Shown in pieces: positions 34,456-36,665 of a stretch of 36,665 nucleotides of DNA. The notes under the pieces are model-generated. The model saw only the letters and a list, made by a program, of their open reading frames with translations, searched no databases and was not told the DNA's origin. Location: contig CALBPG010000083.1 of the NCBI GenBank assembly GCA_937899065.1, positions 1 through 36,665 on the forward strand. Direction: 5' to 3'. The position numbers and the translations under genes are program-made. Position 1 is the first letter of the stretch; the number at the start of each line of letters is the position of its first letter. The DNA is from an uncultured Allomuricauda sp. GTDB lineage: Bacteria; Bacteroidota; Bacteroidia; Flavobacteriales; Flavobacteriaceae.

Positions 34456-34476
34456 ATTCCACATCCGCTGTGGAAT
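34456..34476. repeat. REP-like palindromic element within the atpA-atpG gap
   Basis: ATTCCACA (34456-34463), five bases, TGTGGAAT (34469-34476) is a perfect 8-base inverted repeat in the context GTCATTCC...GGAATCT. That outline resembles small dispersed palindromes in other bacterial genomes. A second hairpin with CCCT / AGGG arms follows at about 34501-34520. Dispersal is inferred from the outline only. Confidence 0.45.
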
Positions 34477-34535
34477 CTTACTATTTATGGGTTCCCGCTT
34501 CCCTTCGCTTGCGCTCAGGGAGATAGATAAAGCTA

Positions 34536-36116
34536 TTATCCTCTATATTTTTCCGAAAGGTCTTTTGCCACGGCAGTCAAGGTTTCGATTGCACCGTCGG
34601 TCAACTTTCCTGACTTGAGGGTATCCAAAACATCTCTGTGCTTGGCGTTCAAGAACTCGATATAATCTCTTTCGAACTCTTTCACCTTGTTCACAGGTAC
34701 ATCTCTCAACAAGTTCTTAGAACCTGCGAAAATGATGGCTACCTGATTTTCCACGGTGAATGGGTCGTTCTGCGATTGTTTTAGGATTTCAACGTTTCTA
34801 CGTCCTTTTTCGATAACATTCAAAGTAGCGGCGTCCAAATCAGAACCGAACTTGGCAAATGCTTCCAATTCGCGGAACTGTGCTTGGTCCAACTTCAACG
34901 TACCAGAAACTTTTTTCATGGACTTGATTTGCGCAGAGCCCCCTACACGAGATACGGAGATACCCACGTTAATCGCCGGACGAACCCCTTGGTTGAACAA
35001 ATCTTGCTCTAGGAAAATCTGTCCGTCCGTAATGGAAATCACATTGGTTGGAATATAGGCAGATACGTCACCTGCTTGTGTTTCAATAATCGGCAAAGCC
35101 GTAAGGGAACCTCCTCCTTTAACTTCAGATTTCAAAGTCTCGGGAAGATCGTTCATGTTCTTTGCAATATCATCATCGGCAATGACCTTCGCGGCTCTTT
35201 CCAACAATCTGGAGTGCAAATAGAATACGTCACCAGGGTATGCCTCACGTCCTGGAGGTCTTCTCAACAACAAAGAAACCTCACGGTAGGCAACCGCTTG
35301 CTTGGAAAGGTCATCGTAGATAATCAAAGCTGGACGACCAGTATCTCTAAAGTACTCTCCAATCGCCGCTCCAGCGAAAGGTGCGTATACCTGCATAGGC
35401 GCAGGGTCAGAGGCGTTTGCTGCTACGATGGTAGTGTAAGCCAAAGCACCTTTGTCTTCCAATGTTTTGGCAATACCTGCAACTGTAGAGGCCTTTTGCC
35501 CAACGGCTACATAAATACAGTAAACTGGCTCACCTGCATCGTAAAATTCCTTTTGGTTTAGAATGGTATCGATACAAACGGTGGTTTTTCCTGTTTGACG
35601 GTCACCAATTACCAACTCCCTTTGTCCACGACCAATTGGAATCATGGCATCAATTGCCTTAACTCCGGTTTGCATTGGCTCGTTTACGGGTTGGCGGTAA
35701 ATTACCCCAGGTGCTTTACGCTCAAGAGGCATTTCAAAGGTCTTTCCTGAAATAGCTCCTTTACCATCAATGGGAGTCCCCAAAGTGTCAACTACACGGC
35801 CTACAATACCTTCACCTACTTTGATAGATGCGATACGTTGAGTACGTTTTACTGTAGCGCCTTCCATAATTCCTTTTGAAGGTCCTAACAATACTACACC
35901 AACGTTATCTTCTTCAAGGTTCAAAACGATACCTTGCATTCCGCCGTCGAATTCGACAAGTTCTCCATACTGTGCATTGGACAGACCATACACCCTGGCG
36001 ATACCATCACCAACTTGGAGCACTGTTCCGACTTCATCCAATGAATCCGTAGCTTCAAATCCGGAAAGTTGCTTTTTAAGTATTGCTGAAACTTCAGCCG
36101 CTTTTACTGCTGCCAT
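34536..36116 (-). CDS. atpA: ATP synthase F1 alpha subunit
   Basis: The alpha subunit carries the non-catalytic nucleotide sites and the arginine finger of F1. The 526 residues have the N-terminal beta-barrel (about 25-95), the Walker A loop GDRQTGKT (171-178), [14 protein letters not shown] in the Walker B region, and the signature [14 protein letters not shown] (about 372-385), which holds the arginine finger. It is intact. It follows atpH by 42 bases and precedes atpG. Confidence 0.98.
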   Translation of the reverse strand: MAAVKAAEVSAILKKQLSGFEATDSLDEVGTVLQVGDGIARVYGLSNAQYGELVEFDGGMQGIVLNLEEDNVGVVLLGPSKGIMEGATVKRTQRIASIKVGEGIVGRVVDTLGTPIDGKGAISGKTFEMPLERKAPGVIYRQPVNEPMQTGVKAIDAMIPIGRGQRELVIGDRQTGKTTVCIDTILNQKEFYDAGEPVYCIYVAVGQKASTVAGIAKTLEDKGALAYTTIVAANASDPAPMQVYAPFAGAAIGEYFRDTGRPALIIYDDLSKQAVAYREVSLLLRRPPGREAYPGDVFYLHSRLLERAAKVIADDDIAKNMNDLPETLKSEVKGGGSLTALPIIETQAGDVSAYIPTNVISITDGQIFLEQDLFNQGVRPAINVGISVSRVGGSAQIKSMKKVSGTLKLDQAQFRELEAFAKFGSDLDAATLNVIEKGRRNVEILKQSQNDPFTVENQVAIIFAGSKNLLRDVPVNKVKEFERDYIEFLNAKHRDVLDTLKSGKLTDGAIETLTAVAKDLSEKYRG

Positions 36117-36158
36117 ATTGTTGTATTATGTTGAGCCGAACAGGGCTCGTATTTCTAA

Positions 36159-36665
36159 CTATATATTGTTCGTAAATTCTCTTTTAAGGGTATCCAATTT
36201 TTGTGCGATGCTTGCATCATATTGCAAATCCCCTACGCGCAAAACGAAACCACCCAAAATGGACTCATCCACAATGTTCTCGATTGTTAATTTTTTTCCC
36301 GTCAATTTAGCGATCTGTTGCAACACCTTTTTTTCCAAACTAGCGTTCAAAGGAACTGCGGTAGTCACCTTGGCAACATCTTCATCTTTGCGTTTCTCGT
36401 TCAGAATGATGTATTTCCAGCAAACGGCTTCCAATAACTCAATCCGCTTGTTGCCTATCAAAGTATCCAATAAACCTTTGGTGGTTTCCGTTGTGCCTTT
36501 GAAAACCTCCTTTAGGATGTTGGATTTCATGGACACTTTTACTACCGGACTTTCCAATAGATTGCCCAAATCCTTGTTTTCCTTGAGGGTGGCTGCGATA
36601 TCACGCATGTCTTGGTCCACCTTATCCGCCATCTTTTTTTCAACGGCGTAATCGAGGGTGGCCTT
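36159..36665 (-). CDS. atpH: ATP synthase F1 delta subunit (5' end beyond window)
   Basis: The delta subunit ties F1 to the peripheral stalk. The frame stays open past the right edge: before the internal ATG at 36632 it reads KATLDYAVEKK, which continues the family N-terminus, so the true start lies outside the window (168 codons visible; about 180 expected). Conserved segments are ENKDLGNLLESPVVK and the C-terminal IVDESILGGFVLRVGD followed by a long amphipathic end. It lies first among the atp genes visible here. Confidence 0.93.
   Translation of the reverse strand, partial: KATLDYAVEKKMADKVDQDMRDIAATLKENKDLGNLLESPVVKVSMKSNILKEVFKGTTETTKGLLDTLIGNKRIELLEAVCWKYIILNEKRKDEDVAKVTTAVPLNASLEKKVLQQIAKLTGKKLTIENIVDESILGGFVLRVGDLQYDASIAQKLDTLKREFTNNI

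Noticed and set aside
1-36665. Genetic code with TAG or TAA reassigned to an amino acid
   Set aside because: Many intact genes in the window end with TAA or TAG at the expected family C-terminus (sdhC, sdhB, recA, ricT-like, MFS), so both still act as stops.

Overview
The window looks like a stretch of chromosome from a marine-type member of the Flavobacteriaceae (Bacteroidota). Four things point there: the gliding-motility lipoprotein gene gldH; a three-gene sdhCAB operon with a five-helix cytochrome b subunit; start sites without Shine-Dalgarno sequences; and several matches to the Bacteroidota -7 promoter element TAnnTTTG. Almost all of it is housekeeping DNA with dense coding. No rRNA, tRNA, CRISPR array, insertion sequence or phage structural gene was found, and no gene-free stretch exceeds 300 bases.

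Layout. Positions 2-103 hold the tail of an unidentified gene. sdhCAB (386-3877) follows, with its own promoter and a strong terminator. Next is a small accessory patch (3990-7321): an AraC/GyrI-like regulator, a Vsr-type endonuclease without the usual zinc cysteines, a divergent repressor/small-HTH pair resembling a CI/Cro switch, a GNAT acetyltransferase, and a 35-residue peptide gene between its own promoter and terminator. A long minus-strand block (7450-13975) carries scoB, scoA, a class A penicillin-binding protein, gldH, a RicT-like PSP1 protein and trhO. Then on the plus strand come recA, a lipoprotein / ECF sigma factor / envelope-spanning protein operon (15332-18001), and two LytS-type histidine kinases with no response regulator beside them. 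plsC, trpS, dprA, a SPOR-domain protein and a thioesterase gene follow. The remainder (25790-36665) is on the minus strand: an EnvC-like protein, a DUF4292 lipoprotein, a TPR protein, a sugar nucleotidyltransferase, dut, a flippase, a small secreted protein, an MFS transporter, and atpG-atpA-atpH running off the end.

The most striking observation is that two core genes carry in-frame stop codons while the rest of each frame and its conserved motifs are intact: sdhA (TAG at 2248-2250) and trpS (TAA at 22189-22191, TAG at 22279-22281). In addition, dut has no ATG, GTG or TTG at its conserved N-terminus. The causes to separate are sequence error, recent nonsense mutation with a second copy elsewhere, and suppression or readthrough. 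The other observations worth following are the CI/Cro-like module beside the zinc-less Vsr, the degenerate second kinase, the 35-residue membrane peptide gene, a possible autoregulated ECF promoter, and a dispersed-type palindrome inside the ATP synthase operon.
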